From Taklimakanibacter deserti (lineage in GTDB: Bacteria > Pseudomonadota > Alphaproteobacteria > Rhizobiales > Aestuariivirgaceae): a stretch of DNA of 64,000 nt. The position numbers and the translations under genes are program-made. Every line of letters starts with the position of its first letter. The stretch's first letter is position 1. This document shows positions 1-8,312 of this stretch, one piece after another. The stretch lies in assembly GCA_003574785.1 (NCBI GenBank), contig QORU01000002.1, forward strand, positions 186,001-250,000, in the 5' to 3' direction. The notes below the pieces were generated by a model. That model ran no database searches and was not told the origin of the DNA. It was given only the letters and a program-made list of their open reading frames with translations.

Positions 1-163
1 CACAAAGAACGAGAGTCGGGCGCGCGCCGAAGCGGCGGATGATCTCTTCCGCGACGGCGCGGCCCGCATTCTCCATGAGCGTGAGCGAGGGCACGCCCGC
101 TTCGACGGCGAGCGCGTCGGCGCGATACATCTGCTGAGGCGTCAGGAGCGCATGGGCATACAT
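1..163 (-). CDS. nnrE: NAD(P)H-hydrate epimerase (YjeF N-terminal domain), 5' part only
   Basis: Only the first 54 codons lie in the window; the gene continues past the left edge. The peptide begins [19 protein letters not shown], followed by a [15 protein letters not shown] stretch. That is the start of the YjeF_N fold, which epimerises damaged (hydrated) NAD(P)H. In most bacteria the epimerase is fused to the ADP-dependent dehydratase (NnrD); whether that holds here cannot be seen. The ATG at 163 is the only start before an in-frame TAG about 45 bases upstream, and its ribosome site is weak. In many Rhizobiales this gene sits next to glnB-glnA; here they are about 4.3 kb apart with five genes inserted between. 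Confidence 0.85.
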   Translation of the reverse strand, partial: MYAHALLTPQQMYRADALAVEAGVPSLTLMENAGRAVAEEIIRRFGARPTLVLC

Positions 164-202
164 GCGGTCATGTTCGCCGAGCCGGTTCCCTGCCGCAAGA
201 CG

Positions 203-601
203 CTACTTCTTGGCGGGCGCGCTGATCGACCAGTGATGGCCGTAAGGATCGGCGAGCAGACCCCAGCGGTCGCCCCAGAACTGGTCGTCGAGCGGTGCGA
301 GCACCGTGGCGCCCGCCTTGGTCGCGCGCTCCCACCATTTGTCGGGATCATCGACGCGCAAAGCGAGCATGATGCCGGCCGGGCTGGTGTTGGGCGAGCC
401 GTGTTCCGGGAACGCATCCATGAGGAAGACATCATGGTCATTGACCTTGATATGCGCGTGCATCAGGCGCTTGCCGTCCTCGGCATCATGGCGGCCCACT
501 TCCTCGGCGCCGAACGCCTTCTTGTAGAAATCGATCGCGGCCTTGGCGTTGTTGTCGTTGATGGTCATATGCGGGATGAGACCGGTGCTGTACTGCGTCA
601 T
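203..601 (-). CDS. VOC family protein (PhnB-like glyoxalase/bleomycin-resistance fold)
   Basis: A 132-residue single-domain protein of the vicinal oxygen chelate superfamily. It shows the PhnB-type order: an N-terminal GLIPHMTINDNNAKAAIDFY strand-helix, a central HAHIKVNDHDVFLMDA segment, and a C-terminal WGDRWGLLADPYGHHWSI signature. The family includes many uncharacterised metal-binding or substrate-sequestering proteins, so no substrate is proposed. The start at 601 has a good GGGAGAA ribosome site. It lies 39 bases upstream of the epimerase start on the same strand and may be cotranscribed with it, although unrelated in function. Confidence 0.9.
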   Translation of the reverse strand: MTQYSTGLIPHMTINDNNAKAAIDFYKKAFGAEEVGRHDAEDGKRLMHAHIKVNDHDVFLMDAFPEHGSPNTSPAGIMLALRVDDPDKWWERATKAGATVLAPLDDQFWGDRWGLLADPYGHHWSISAPAKK

Positions 602-695
602 GTGGTTCTCCCTGGGTGAAGTTCAGTCGAAATGCCGTCCCGACGCCTATTGCAATGGAGTCTACCTCACAATGTTGCAAAATCGTGTCGGTGCT

Positions 696-1886
696 TCAGC
701 CTTGCTCCTGGCCGATCTCGTGCAGCAGGGCTGTGAACCAGGAAGCCGAAGGATCGAAATGCTTGCCGCCCTTGATGCGCGAAAACTCGATCGTGCTGAG
801 TTGCCCGCCCCGTTCCTCGTCATGGCCGACGAGTCCGCTCTCGCCCGTGAGGCCCGAGGCCACGGCATGATCGACCATGGCGCGGATGAGCTTGAGGTCG
901 TCCGCGCCGGCGGCGGCCGAGCGCACGAAATAGCCCGACTTCTGCACCAGGGTGCGCTCCGCCCCGATGAGCTTGGCGAAGCGCTTTGAGAACCAGTCGC
1001 CAACATTGATCTTGTCGATCTTGACGTGACCGAAGGCATCGCGCTCGACGGCCTCGCCGCGGGCTTCCATCTCGCGCACCAGATCGGCGACGCCCGCACC
1101 TTCGCTGAGGAAGATCGCGACCGAGTTCTTGCTGTTCATGACCGCTTTGAGCCTTCGCGCCTCGGCGTCGATGGCGATGGGTATTTCGGGGATATAGAGG
1201 GCGTCGATGTCCTTCTGGACCACGGTGAAGGGTGATGGCGCCTTGGCCCTGAGGCGGCGGCGATAGGCTTCGGCCGTTGCCGCCGCGAGCCAGCCCGAGT
1301 TGCGGCCCATCACCTCGTGGATCACCAGCGTACGCGGTGCGGTGGTGCGCTCATTGACGACATTCTCGAAGAAGACGGCGCCCTGCTCCGCCGCCGTCTG
1401 CGCACCCAGCGACTGGCGGATCGGCACGATGTCGTTGTCGATCGTCTTGGGCAAGCCCACCACGGTGAGCTTGTGGCCGCTATCGGCCAGGAAGCGCGCC
1501 AGGTCGGCGGCCGTCGTATTGGTGTCGTCGCCGCCGATCGTGTGGAGGATCGTGACCTTGTCCTTCAGCAATTGCGCCGCCGCCACGTGCAGCGGATCCT
1601 CGCCCTCCTTGATGAACCCGCGCTTCACGAGGTCGGCGGCATTGGTCAGCTTGACACGGCTGTTGCCGATCGGGCTGCCGCCTTCCGCCTCGAGGAGATG
1701 CGCCTCCTTGCGAATAGCTGCCGTGATGGGGATGCTGTCGCCAAGGAGCAGACCCTGATAGCCATAGCGATAGCCGATGATCTCGGCATCGGGGGCAAGG
1801 CTCGAATAGCGCATGATCAGGCCGCCGACAGCCGCGGAGAGACAAGGCGCAAGACCGCCTGCGGTCAGCATCGCCACTTTGACCAT
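696..1886 (-). CDS. pfp: Pyrophosphate-dependent 6-phosphofructokinase
   Basis: Phosphofructokinase of 396 residues that interconverts fructose 6-phosphate and fructose 1,6-bisphosphate in the cytoplasm. The donor can be read from two motifs. The nucleotide loop is GGDDTNTTA, with Asp where ATP-using enzymes have Gly. The catalytic stretch is PKTIDNDI with the Lys typical of PPi-PFKs. In PPi-dependent enzymes this reaction is reversible and also serves gluconeogenesis. MGRNSGWLAAATA is the family substrate-binding motif. The ATG at 1886 follows AAGGA at eight bases. It is transcribed away from the SnoaL/GST genes' end, with 58 bases between. Donor preference is inferred from residues, not measured. 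Confidence 0.92.
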   Translation of the reverse strand: MVKVAMLTAGGLAPCLSAAVGGLIMRYSSLAPDAEIIGYRYGYQGLLLGDSIPITAAIRKEAHLLEAEGGSPIGNSRVKLTNAADLVKRGFIKEGEDPLHVAAAQLLKDKVTILHTIGGDDTNTTAADLARFLADSGHKLTVVGLPKTIDNDIVPIRQSLGAQTAAEQGAVFFENVVNERTTAPRTLVIHEVMGRNSGWLAAATAEAYRRRLRAKAPSPFTVVQKDIDALYIPEIPIAIDAEARRLKAVMNSKNSVAIFLSEGAGVADLVREMEARGEAVERDAFGHVKIDKINVGDWFSKRFAKLIGAERTLVQKSGYFVRSAAAGADDLKLIRAMVDHAVASGLTGESGLVGHDEERGGQLSTIEFSRIKGGKHFDPSASWFTALLHEIGQEQG

Positions 1887-1944
1887 GAGCCTGATCCTTC
1901 ACGCAAATGAACTGCCCCAGTGGTGACAGTTCACGCCGTCGCGA

Positions 1945-2328
1945 TCAAGAGGCCTTTACGTAGCCGAGCGCTTCGACGATCCGTCCGTCTCTCACACGCA
2001 TCAGGTTGACGCCACGGACGGAACTCGCACGATCTGGCCCCCAGACCAGCCGCCAGCGGATCTCGCCGCGATCGCCGCGGGCGATAATGGTCTCCGGCTC
2101 GAAATGCGCATCCGCCATGGTGGCGATATGGGTCCACAGCGCGATGCACGCCGCCTTGCCTTCATGGCGCGAGCCATCGGGCGCGGGGTTGGTGTTCTCG
2201 ATGACGCAATCTTCCGCCACCAGCTCCGAGAGTGCGGCCGGATCGTGGGTAAGGAAGACCTGGTTGAAGCGCTCGAGGATCGCCTCGGTCGCGCGGCTCT
2301 CGGCATCCTGAAAGCTGGCGCTGGTCAT
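1945..2328 (-). CDS. SnoaL-like / NTF2-fold protein
   Basis: Small (127-residue) cone-shaped NTF2/SnoaL-type protein: a helix with AILERFNQVFLTHDPAALSE, then DCVIENTNPAPDG, then the beta-sheet half ending VRDGRIVEALGYVKAS. The family holds isomerases, cyclases and binding proteins, and nothing here fixes which. The start at 2328 is chosen because GAGGAGAAG precedes it; an open frame extends further upstream but has no ribosome site and overlaps the GST gene. It begins 10 bases after the GST stop codon, so the two form an operon, and the pair is divergent from a TetR regulator. Confidence 0.85.
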   Translation of the reverse strand: MTSASFQDAESRATEAILERFNQVFLTHDPAALSELVAEDCVIENTNPAPDGSRHEGKAACIALWTHIATMADAHFEPETIIARGDRGEIRWRLVWGPDRASSVRGVNLMRVRDGRIVEALGYVKAS

Positions 2329-2338
2329 GTTCTTCTCC

Positions 2339-2977
2339 TCATGCTGCGAGCGCCGGGGCAAAGAAAATGCCGTCGCCCCAAGGCGCCAGGCCCTCGGCCT
2401 GCAAAGCCGCGAGGACCGCCGGTCGCCCGCCGACACGCTGCATGAAGACCTCGAGGCTCGGCCAGCGCGAGAGGTCGATACCGTTCCACTGCGACCAGTT
2501 CAGGCAAACGAAGAGATAGGCGTCCGCCACGCTGAACGTGTCGCCCAACAGATAATCACCGGTGAAACGGTTGGCGATCCAGTCCAGCCGGGGTGCCACA
2601 TGCTTGTAAAGTGCCTCCTTCACCGGCGCATAGTCGGGGGTCAGCATCTGGGCCATGGGCTTATGGAGCTCGGTGGCGATGAAGTTGAGGAGCGATTGGA
2701 CGAGCCGCCTGCCCTTGGCGTCATCAGGGATGAAACCTGTCTCCGGCTTGAGGCTCACCAGATATTGGAGGATCGCCGTCCCCTCGATGAGGATCTCGCC
2801 ATCGTCAAGCACCAGGGCCGGCACATAGCCGTTCGGATTGATGGCGAGGAAATCCTCGCCGTTGCTGGCGCGGTGGGTGGCGCGATCGACGCGAATGATC
2901 TCGATATCGAGCCCGAGCTCATAGGCGATGATATGCGATGCGAGCGAACATGCCGCGCGTTGCGTATAGAGCTTCAT
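2339..2977 (-). CDS. Glutathione S-transferase, beta-class-like (GstA type)
   Basis: A 212-residue cytoplasmic GST. The thioredoxin-fold N-terminus MKLYTQRAACSLASHI has Cys10, the residue beta-class GSTs use for glutathione. NPNGYVPALVLDDGEILIEG is the G-site cis-Pro plus Glu/Gly region. The helical C-terminal domain ends with GDTFSVADAYLFVCLNW. It conjugates or binds electrophiles; the substrate is unknown. The start at 2977 follows a near-perfect GGAGG. It is the first gene of a two-gene unit with the SnoaL-like gene and is divergently transcribed from the TetR gene, which probably represses it. Confidence 0.92.
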   Translation of the reverse strand: MKLYTQRAACSLASHIIAYELGLDIEIIRVDRATHRASNGEDFLAINPNGYVPALVLDDGEILIEGTAILQYLVSLKPETGFIPDDAKGRRLVQSLLNFIATELHKPMAQMLTPDYAPVKEALYKHVAPRLDWIANRFTGDYLLGDTFSVADAYLFVCLNWSQWNGIDLSRWPSLEVFMQRVGGRPAVLAALQAEGLAPWGDGIFFAPALAA

Positions 2978-2991
2978 ATTGACCTCCTGCC

Positions 2992-3056
2992 TTGATTTTT
3001 GTACTATCTCGCATATATATCGGAAGCCGTCAATCATTTTATGCGGAACAGTACAA
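2992..3056. promoter_or_regulatory. Divergent promoter/operator between GST operon and tetR
   Basis: The 83-base gap is AT-rich and carries the inverted pair TTGTACT (2999-3005) and AGTACAA (3050-3056), a plausible TetR operator pair. On the plus strand TTGATT (2992-2997) and TATATA (3014-3019), 16 bases apart, could be the tetR promoter. On the minus strand a TTGACG element within 3028-3035 could serve the GST operon. Assignment is by eye only. Confidence 0.4.
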
Positions 3057-3060
3057 TATT

Positions 3061-3657
3061 ATGCCAAAGCGTGGCCGCCCCATCGAATATGACCCCGAAG
3101 CGGCTCTCGCTTCGGCGCGCGACGTCTTCTGGGCAACCGGATTTGCGGCGAGCTCGCTCGATGCCCTGAGCGAGGCGACCGGCATGAACCGGCCGAGCCT
3201 CGCGGGCGCCTTCGGCGACAAGGAAACGCTCTATATCGCGACACTCGAGCAGTATCGCGACGCCGGTGTCGTAGCGCTCAAGGAAACGCTGAATGGCAGC
3301 CGGCCGCTCGCCAGGGAGCTCGCCCAGGTCTATGCGAAATCCATCGACATCTATCTGGGGTCGGACGATGCGGCCAAGGGCTGCCTTCTGATCGGCACGG
3401 CGTCGGTAGAGGCGGTCTGCCGCCCGGCGATCCGGCGCGTCCTGTCGGAAAGCCTCACGGCCTTCACCGCCATCATCGAAGAGCGCCTGCGCAAGGCGGT
3501 TCGCGACGGCGAGATCGCCAGAAACGCCGATGCCGCGGCGCTGGCGCAGATCGCCGGCGCGATACTGCATTCCTTGGCGGTGAGGGCGCGCGCCGGCGAG
3601 CCGCGCAAGGCCCTCGATAAACTGGCGAAGACCGCCGTCGAGCTTATTTGTTCTTGA
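3061..3657 (+). CDS. TetR/AcrR family transcriptional regulator
   Basis: A 198-residue one-component regulator. The N-terminal helix-turn-helix is in EAALASARDVFWATGFAA, then SLDALSEATGMNRPSLAGAFGDKE, a classic TetR recognition helix. The C-terminal ligand domain contains GCLLIGTASVEAVC. It probably represses the divergent GST/SnoaL operon and its own gene. The start at 3061 (MPKRGRP) is preferred because residues upstream of it lie within the operator region and do not look like protein. Its last 14 bases overlap the convergent acetyltransferase gene. Confidence 0.9.
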   Translation: MPKRGRPIEYDPEAALASARDVFWATGFAASSLDALSEATGMNRPSLAGAFGDKETLYIATLEQYRDAGVVALKETLNGSRPLARELAQVYAKSIDIYLGSDDAAKGCLLIGTASVEAVCRPAIRRVLSESLTAFTAIIEERLRKAVRDGEIARNADAAALAQIAGAILHSLAVRARAGEPRKALDKLAKTAVELICS

Positions 3658-4252
3658 AGGAAAGCCGCATCAGGGGCCGCCTGAGCGAGCGGCGCGCCAC
3701 TTCCTCGAAGCCCAGCTCACGGAACACCGAGACGACGCCGACGAAGCCCTCGCCCCACATCAACGGCTTATCGGTCTCGATCGGGCAGACATCGATCGCC
3801 GTCGCCTTCTTCTTTTTCGCATAATCGACGGCGGCCTTGGCGAGGTCGGTCATCAGGCCGCGCTTCCTGTGCCCGGTGCGGACATAAAAGCATGTGATGG
3901 CATAATGCGTCTCAGGGTCCTTCCCGGGCTCGAGCGCCGACGTCTTGGCCTTCTCGAAGCGGATGACCTCGGCGCGGGGCGAGACCGCGACCCAGCCGAT
4001 CGCCTGGCCCTTCTCATAAAGCAGAAGGCCCGGCACCGGTCCCGCCGTGACGCAGGATTTGAAGGCCTTCTTCCGCTTGTCCCGGCCCATGGCCTGGAAG
4101 TCCTTGGCCGTAAGCCTCGGCCACATGCACCAGCAGCCGGAATTCGCGCCCTTCTCCGGCCCGAACAGATCCTCGACATCCGCCCAGCGCGATGGCGTCA
4201 GGGGCCTCACCGTATATGACTGCTTGACCGCCTTGCCCATGATCCGATCCAT
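3644..4252 (-). CDS. GNAT family N-acetyltransferase
   Basis: Acetyl-CoA-dependent acetyltransferase of about 202 residues, substrate unknown. An N-terminal RPLTPSRWADVEDLFG segment is followed by GCWCMWPRL. The acetyl-CoA region is ITCFYVRTGHRKRGLMTDLA, an atypical version of the GNAT A motif (V-x-x-x-x-R-x-x-G). The C-terminus has GFVGVVSVFRELGFEEVARR. The Cys-rich GCWC patch recurs in a subgroup of such proteins. The start is uncertain: ATG at 4252 or 4240 both lack a strong ribosome site, and an open frame reaches further upstream. It converges on tetR with a 14-base overlap. Confidence 0.85.
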   Translation of the reverse strand: MDRIMGKAVKQSYTVRPLTPSRWADVEDLFGPEKGANSGCWCMWPRLTAKDFQAMGRDKRKKAFKSCVTAGPVPGLLLYEKGQAIGWVAVSPRAEVIRFEKAKTSALEPGKDPETHYAITCFYVRTGHRKRGLMTDLAKAAVDYAKKKKATAIDVCPIETDKPLMWGEGFVGVVSVFRELGFEEVARRSLRRPLMRLSFKNK

Positions 4253-4370
4253 AACCCGTTTCAGCCGATTTGTCCGTTGCCGGATTTGCATGCCCAAGGC
4301 TTGGGCGAATGCCTTATAATTAGGCAATGGAATCGCGCAAGCTGGCGTCATCCAAATGTCAGCCGGTTGA

Positions 4371-4787
<417 letters not shown>

Positions 4788-4831
4788 TTTCTTCAAAAAA
4801 GCAACCAAGCCAACCAGAGGGATAACAGAAA

Positions 4832-6250
4832 ATGGCAAAGCCAAAAGATGCCGATGCAGTATTGAAGCTCATCAAGGAAAAGGATGTGAAATACGTCGAT
4901 CTCCGCTTCACCGATCCGCGCGGCAAGATGCAGCATCTGACGATGGACGTGTCGCAGATGACGGAAGATGCGTTCGCCGAAGGGCTGATGTTCGACGGCT
5001 CCTCGATCGCGGGCTGGAAGGCCATCAACGAGTCCGACATGGTGCTGATGCCGGATCCCGCCACTGCCCATATGGACCCCTTCTACGCGCAGACGACGCT
5101 CGCCGTGTTCTGCGACATCCTCGAGCCTTCGACGGGTGAAGGCTACGCGCGCGACCCGCGCATGATCGCCAAGCGCACCGAGGCCTATCTCAAGCAGACC
5201 AAGATCGGCGACACCGTCTTTGTCGGTCCCGAGGCTGAATTCTTCATCTTCGACGACGTGCGCTTCGCCTCTTCGCCCTACAATTGCGGCTACAAGCTCG
5301 ACTCGGTCGAATTGCCGACCAACATGGATCGTGAATACGAGACCGGCAATCTCGGCCACCGCATGCGCACCAAGGGCGGCTATTTCCCGATGAATCCGCA
5401 GGATTCGGCGCAGGACATGCGCTCGGAGATGCTGTCGGTCATGGGCCAGATGGGCCTCTCGGTCGAGAAGCACCATCACGAGGTGGCGGCCGCCCAGCAT
5501 GAGCTCGGCACGAAATTCCAGCCGCTGGTCACCGCCGCCGATCACATGCAGATCTACAAATATGTGATCCACAATGTGGCGCATGCCTATGGCAAGACCG
5601 CCACCTTCATGCCGAAGCCGGTGTTCGGCGACAACGGCTCGGGCATGCATTGCCACTTCTCGATCTGGAAGGACGGCAAGACGCAGATGGCCGGCAATCA
5701 GTATGCCGACCTCTCGGAAACCTGCCTCTTTTTCATCGGCGGCGTGATCAAGCACGCCAAGGCGGTCAATGCCTTCACCAACCCGTCGACCAATTCCTAC
5801 AAGCGCCTGGTGCCGGGCTATGAGGCGCCGGTGCTGCTCGCCTATTCCTCGCGCAACCGCTCGGCGTCGTGCCGCATCCCGCACACGTCCAACCCCAAGG
5901 CGAAGCGTGTCGAGGTGCGCTTCCCGGATCCGACGGCCAATCCCTATCTCGGCTTCTCGGCCGTCATCATGGCGGGCCTCGACGGCATCGTGAACAAGAT
6001 CCATCCCGGCGATGCGATGGACAAGAACCTCTACGATCTGCCGCCCGCCGAGCTCAAAGGCATCCCGACGGTCTGCGGCTCGCTGCGCGAGGCGCTCTCA
6101 TCGCTCGACAAGGACCGCGAATTCCTGAAGAAGGGCGGCGTCTTCTCGGACGACCAGATCGACAGCTTCATCGAACTCAAGATGGAAGAGAACATGCGGT
6201 ATGAGATGATGCCGCACCCGATCGAGTTCGACATGTATTACAGCTGCTGA
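4832..6250 (+). CDS. glnA: Type I glutamine synthetase
   Basis: A 472-residue GSI-beta subunit, the dodecameric cytoplasmic enzyme that makes glutamine from glutamate, ammonia and ATP. Diagnostic motifs are [17 protein letters not shown] near residue 50, the metal/ATP motif [31 protein letters not shown], and the adenylylation site [10 protein letters not shown], whose Tyr is modified by GlnE. It is cotranscribed with glnB and followed after about 20 bases by a strong terminator. Assimilation by this enzyme is the natural sink for ammonium brought in by the Amt-like protein encoded at 46.4 kb. Confidence 0.98.
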   Translation: MAKPKDADAVLKLIKEKDVKYVDLRFTDPRGKMQHLTMDVSQMTEDAFAEGLMFDGSSIAGWKAINESDMVLMPDPATAHMDPFYAQTTLAVFCDILEPSTGEGYARDPRMIAKRTEAYLKQTKIGDTVFVGPEAEFFIFDDVRFASSPYNCGYKLDSVELPTNMDREYETGNLGHRMRTKGGYFPMNPQDSAQDMRSEMLSVMGQMGLSVEKHHHEVAAAQHELGTKFQPLVTAADHMQIYKYVIHNVAHAYGKTATFMPKPVFGDNGSGMHCHFSIWKDGKTQMAGNQYADLSETCLFFIGGVIKHAKAVNAFTNPSTNSYKRLVPGYEAPVLLAYSSRNRSASCRIPHTSNPKAKRVEVRFPDPTANPYLGFSAVIMAGLDGIVNKIHPGDAMDKNLYDLPPAELKGIPTVCGSLREALSSLDKDREFLKKGGVFSDDQIDSFIELKMEENMRYEMMPHPIEFDMYYSC

Positions 6251-6272
6251 GCCTGAACTACCCCTGGAAACT

Positions 6273-6304
6273 GGCCGGAGGTGCTGAGCCTCCGGCCTTT
6301 TTAT
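6273..6304 (+). terminator. Rho-independent terminator of glnBA
   Basis: GGCCGGAGG, a 7-base loop, CCTCCGGCC, then TTTTTATT, starting 22 bases after the glnA stop. The T-run overlaps the last codons of the oppositely oriented small gene ending at 6301. Confidence 0.92.
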
Positions 6305-6441
6305 TGATCGGTTGTCTGTATTGTCATGCCGTTCGATGACGAAGACATTTTCTCCTTTGCGGATCGCCAGACCCAGAACCCGCCAATCGCGACGATCAGC
6401 AGCCAGATCAGGACAAGCAGGATCGGGTGGCGTATCGGCAT
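6301..6441 (-). CDS. Small single-span membrane protein, translationally coupled to amidohydrolase
   Basis: A 46-codon frame. Its ATG (6439-6441) shares bases with the stop codon of the amidohydrolase gene (TGATG), the arrangement expected for translational coupling. After MPIRHP comes one membrane segment, ILLVLIWLLIVAIGGFWVW, then a basic RSAKEK and a polar tail ending TIQTTDQ. The positive-in pattern is not decisive on orientation. No homologue is recognised and no function is assigned. Its final codons lie in the T-run of the glnA terminator. It could be real, or a chance frame following a stop; the clean hydrophobic block favours real. Confidence 0.5.
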   Translation of the reverse strand: MPIRHPILLVLIWLLIVAIGGFWVWRSAKEKMSSSSNGMTIQTTDQ

Positions 6442-8075
6442 CAGCCGGCGAATCCCTCATGCCGATAGACCTCGCATCCGCCGAGCAGAGTCAGCATCAC
6501 TTGCGTCGCGGCGATGTCGTAGGGATCGATGGCGAAGAGATCCTGGTCGAGAACGATCAGATCGGCATGTTTGCCGAATTCCAATGACCCGGTGTCGGCC
6601 GAGCGCCAGGCGGCGGCCGCGGCATTGACCGTATAGCCCTTAATGCATTCATCGAGCGTCATGCGCTCCTCAGGCAGAAAAGCCGGATAGTCCCTGCTTT
6701 TGCTCGGCGGCTGGCGCGTGATCGCGGTCTGCATGATCTTGAACGGATTGAGGGTCGAGACACCCCAGTCGCTTGACAGAGCGCAAGTGGCCCCAGCATC
6801 GATGAGCGAGCGGAAGGGATAGATCCAGCGCGCCATGCGCGGACCCGCGATCGGGACCGCGACATCGGTCACCGAAGGCTCGTTGCACGCCCAGAGCGGC
6901 TGGATATTCGGCATGACGCCGAGCCCGGCGAAACGCGGAATGTCGTCGGGATCGACGCATTGCACATGCGCGAGCTGATGCAGGCTGGGCCAGGCGCCAT
7001 TGACGTCGCGCGCCGCTTCCAGCGCATCGAGCGCCACCCGCACCGCCTTGTCGCCGATCACATGGCAATGGATCTGGAAGCGTGCCGCGTCGAAGGCGAT
7101 GAAGAGCTCGCGCAAGTGGTTCTCGCCGAACATGACCGGCGCATTGCCACCCTGCTCGTCATGATAGTCCTCGATCATCGCGGCGGTGCGGTTCTCGAGC
7201 ACGCCGTCGATGAAGAACTTGGCCGAATGCACCTTGAGCATGGGCGAAGCGAAATCGCGGCGCAAAGCTTCGATGCGCTTCAATGCGCCATCGACCGTGT
7301 CGGAGGGCTCGACCAGCGCCGTCGAGGCGACCCGCACGGTCAGCCCGGTGCTTTGCTCCACCGCGCGATAGACGCGCAAATAACGCTCGGTGACCTGCGC
7401 ATCGAGAATGCCGGTAAAACCGTAGCGGTTGGCGAGCGCCTGGCCAAAACGCACGCCGTCTTCCCAATCGCTGTCGGGTGTCTGCGGCATGCGCTCGCGC
7501 AGCCACTCGATGGCGAGTTCATGCAGCATGCCCGTCGGCCGGCCTGATTTGTCGCGCGCGAAGCGGCCATTCTCGGGATCGGCGACAGCCTTGTCGAGCC
7601 CGACCCGCTCGCAAGCCTTCGAGTTGATGACGGCACTGTGATAATCCGAGGAAAAGAGCAGCACGGGCCGGTCGGGCACCACGGCATCGAGCACCTCGCG
7701 GGTGAGGTTGTGCTCACCGAAAATGCCGGAATACCAGCCATGGCCCCTGACCCAGTCGCGCTCGGGCTTGCTCGCGGCAAACCGGCCAAGGGCTTCCTGC
7801 AATTCGGCGATGGTGCGCGTCCCGGCGAGATCGACGTCGAGCGCGTGACGCGTGCCCGAATCCTGCAAATGGATATGGGTGTCCTGGAAGCCCGGCAGCA
7901 CCAGCCTGCCGCCGGCGTCGATCACCCGGGTGGCCTTGCCGGCGAGTGCTTTGATTTCAGAGGTCGTGCCCAGGGCCGCGACACGGCCGCCGCGCGAGGC
8001 CAGCGCCTCAGCCTGCGGCTTCAACGGATCCATGGTCCGTATGTTGGCATTGATGACAATGAGATCAGGCGTCAT
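6441..8075 (-). CDS. Amidohydrolase family protein (YtcJ-like)
   Basis: A 544-residue metal-dependent hydrolase of the amidohydrolase-3 / YtcJ group. The composite beta-domain starts at LIVINANIRTMDP. The metal motif HxH is in PGFQDTHIHLQDSG near residue 60. Later metal ligands are in FQIHCHVIGDKAVR and SSDWGVSTLNPF. It closes with FGKHADLIVLDQDLFAI, the returning beta-sandwich strand. Members hydrolyse amides or formamides; the substrate here is unknown. No signal peptide is seen. The gene is preceded by a decayed gene remnant and followed, with one shared base, by the small membrane protein gene. Confidence 0.9.
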   Translation of the reverse strand: MTPDLIVINANIRTMDPLKPQAEALASRGGRVAALGTTSEIKALAGKATRVIDAGGRLVLPGFQDTHIHLQDSGTRHALDVDLAGTRTIAELQEALGRFAASKPERDWVRGHGWYSGIFGEHNLTREVLDAVVPDRPVLLFSSDYHSAVINSKACERVGLDKAVADPENGRFARDKSGRPTGMLHELAIEWLRERMPQTPDSDWEDGVRFGQALANRYGFTGILDAQVTERYLRVYRAVEQSTGLTVRVASTALVEPSDTVDGALKRIEALRRDFASPMLKVHSAKFFIDGVLENRTAAMIEDYHDEQGGNAPVMFGENHLRELFIAFDAARFQIHCHVIGDKAVRVALDALEAARDVNGAWPSLHQLAHVQCVDPDDIPRFAGLGVMPNIQPLWACNEPSVTDVAVPIAGPRMARWIYPFRSLIDAGATCALSSDWGVSTLNPFKIMQTAITRQPPSKSRDYPAFLPEERMTLDECIKGYTVNAAAAAWRSADTGSLEFGKHADLIVLDQDLFAIDPYDIAATQVMLTLLGGCEVYRHEGFAG

Positions 8076-8086
8076 TCATTTCCCCC

Positions 8087-8231
8087 TTATTCGAGCCGCG
8101 CCGGAAAGTCCGGAGCCCGCAAACCAGTATCATTGTCGTCGGTGATGAGCTTGACGAAGATGAAATAGCGCCCGCCCCTAGCCCGGCGACGGATTGCCGA
8201 CGATGAATATCTTGAGATCCCTGCCCCTCAC
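8087..8231 (-). pseudogene. Remnant of an enolase-superfamily (mandelate racemase-like) gene
   Basis: Two reading frames joined by a shift resemble the N-terminus of mandelate racemase/muconate lactonising-type proteins. Frame one reads DLKIFIVGNPSPG from about 8219 to a TAG at 8178-8180. After a one-base shift the next frame reads GGRYFIFVKLITDD, where intact relatives commonly have GNP...GGRYF-FVKL-TDDG-TG-GE. Thereafter the similarity fades and a TAA follows at 8087-8089, just before the amidohydrolase start. The rest of the gene (usually about 400 codons) is missing. The assignment is from remembered family pattern, so moderate confidence. Confidence 0.55.
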
Positions 8232-8312
8232 CTGAACCGCACTCTGCCCTTTATCGTGCTCACCATCGCCTGGAGCGCCGCGACGACACAAGAGCCAGCT
8301 CCGGTCACCAGA

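Noticed and set aside
4793..6004. A 403-codon minus-strand frame opposite glnA.
   Set aside because: Shadow frame; His/Arg-rich and without motifs.
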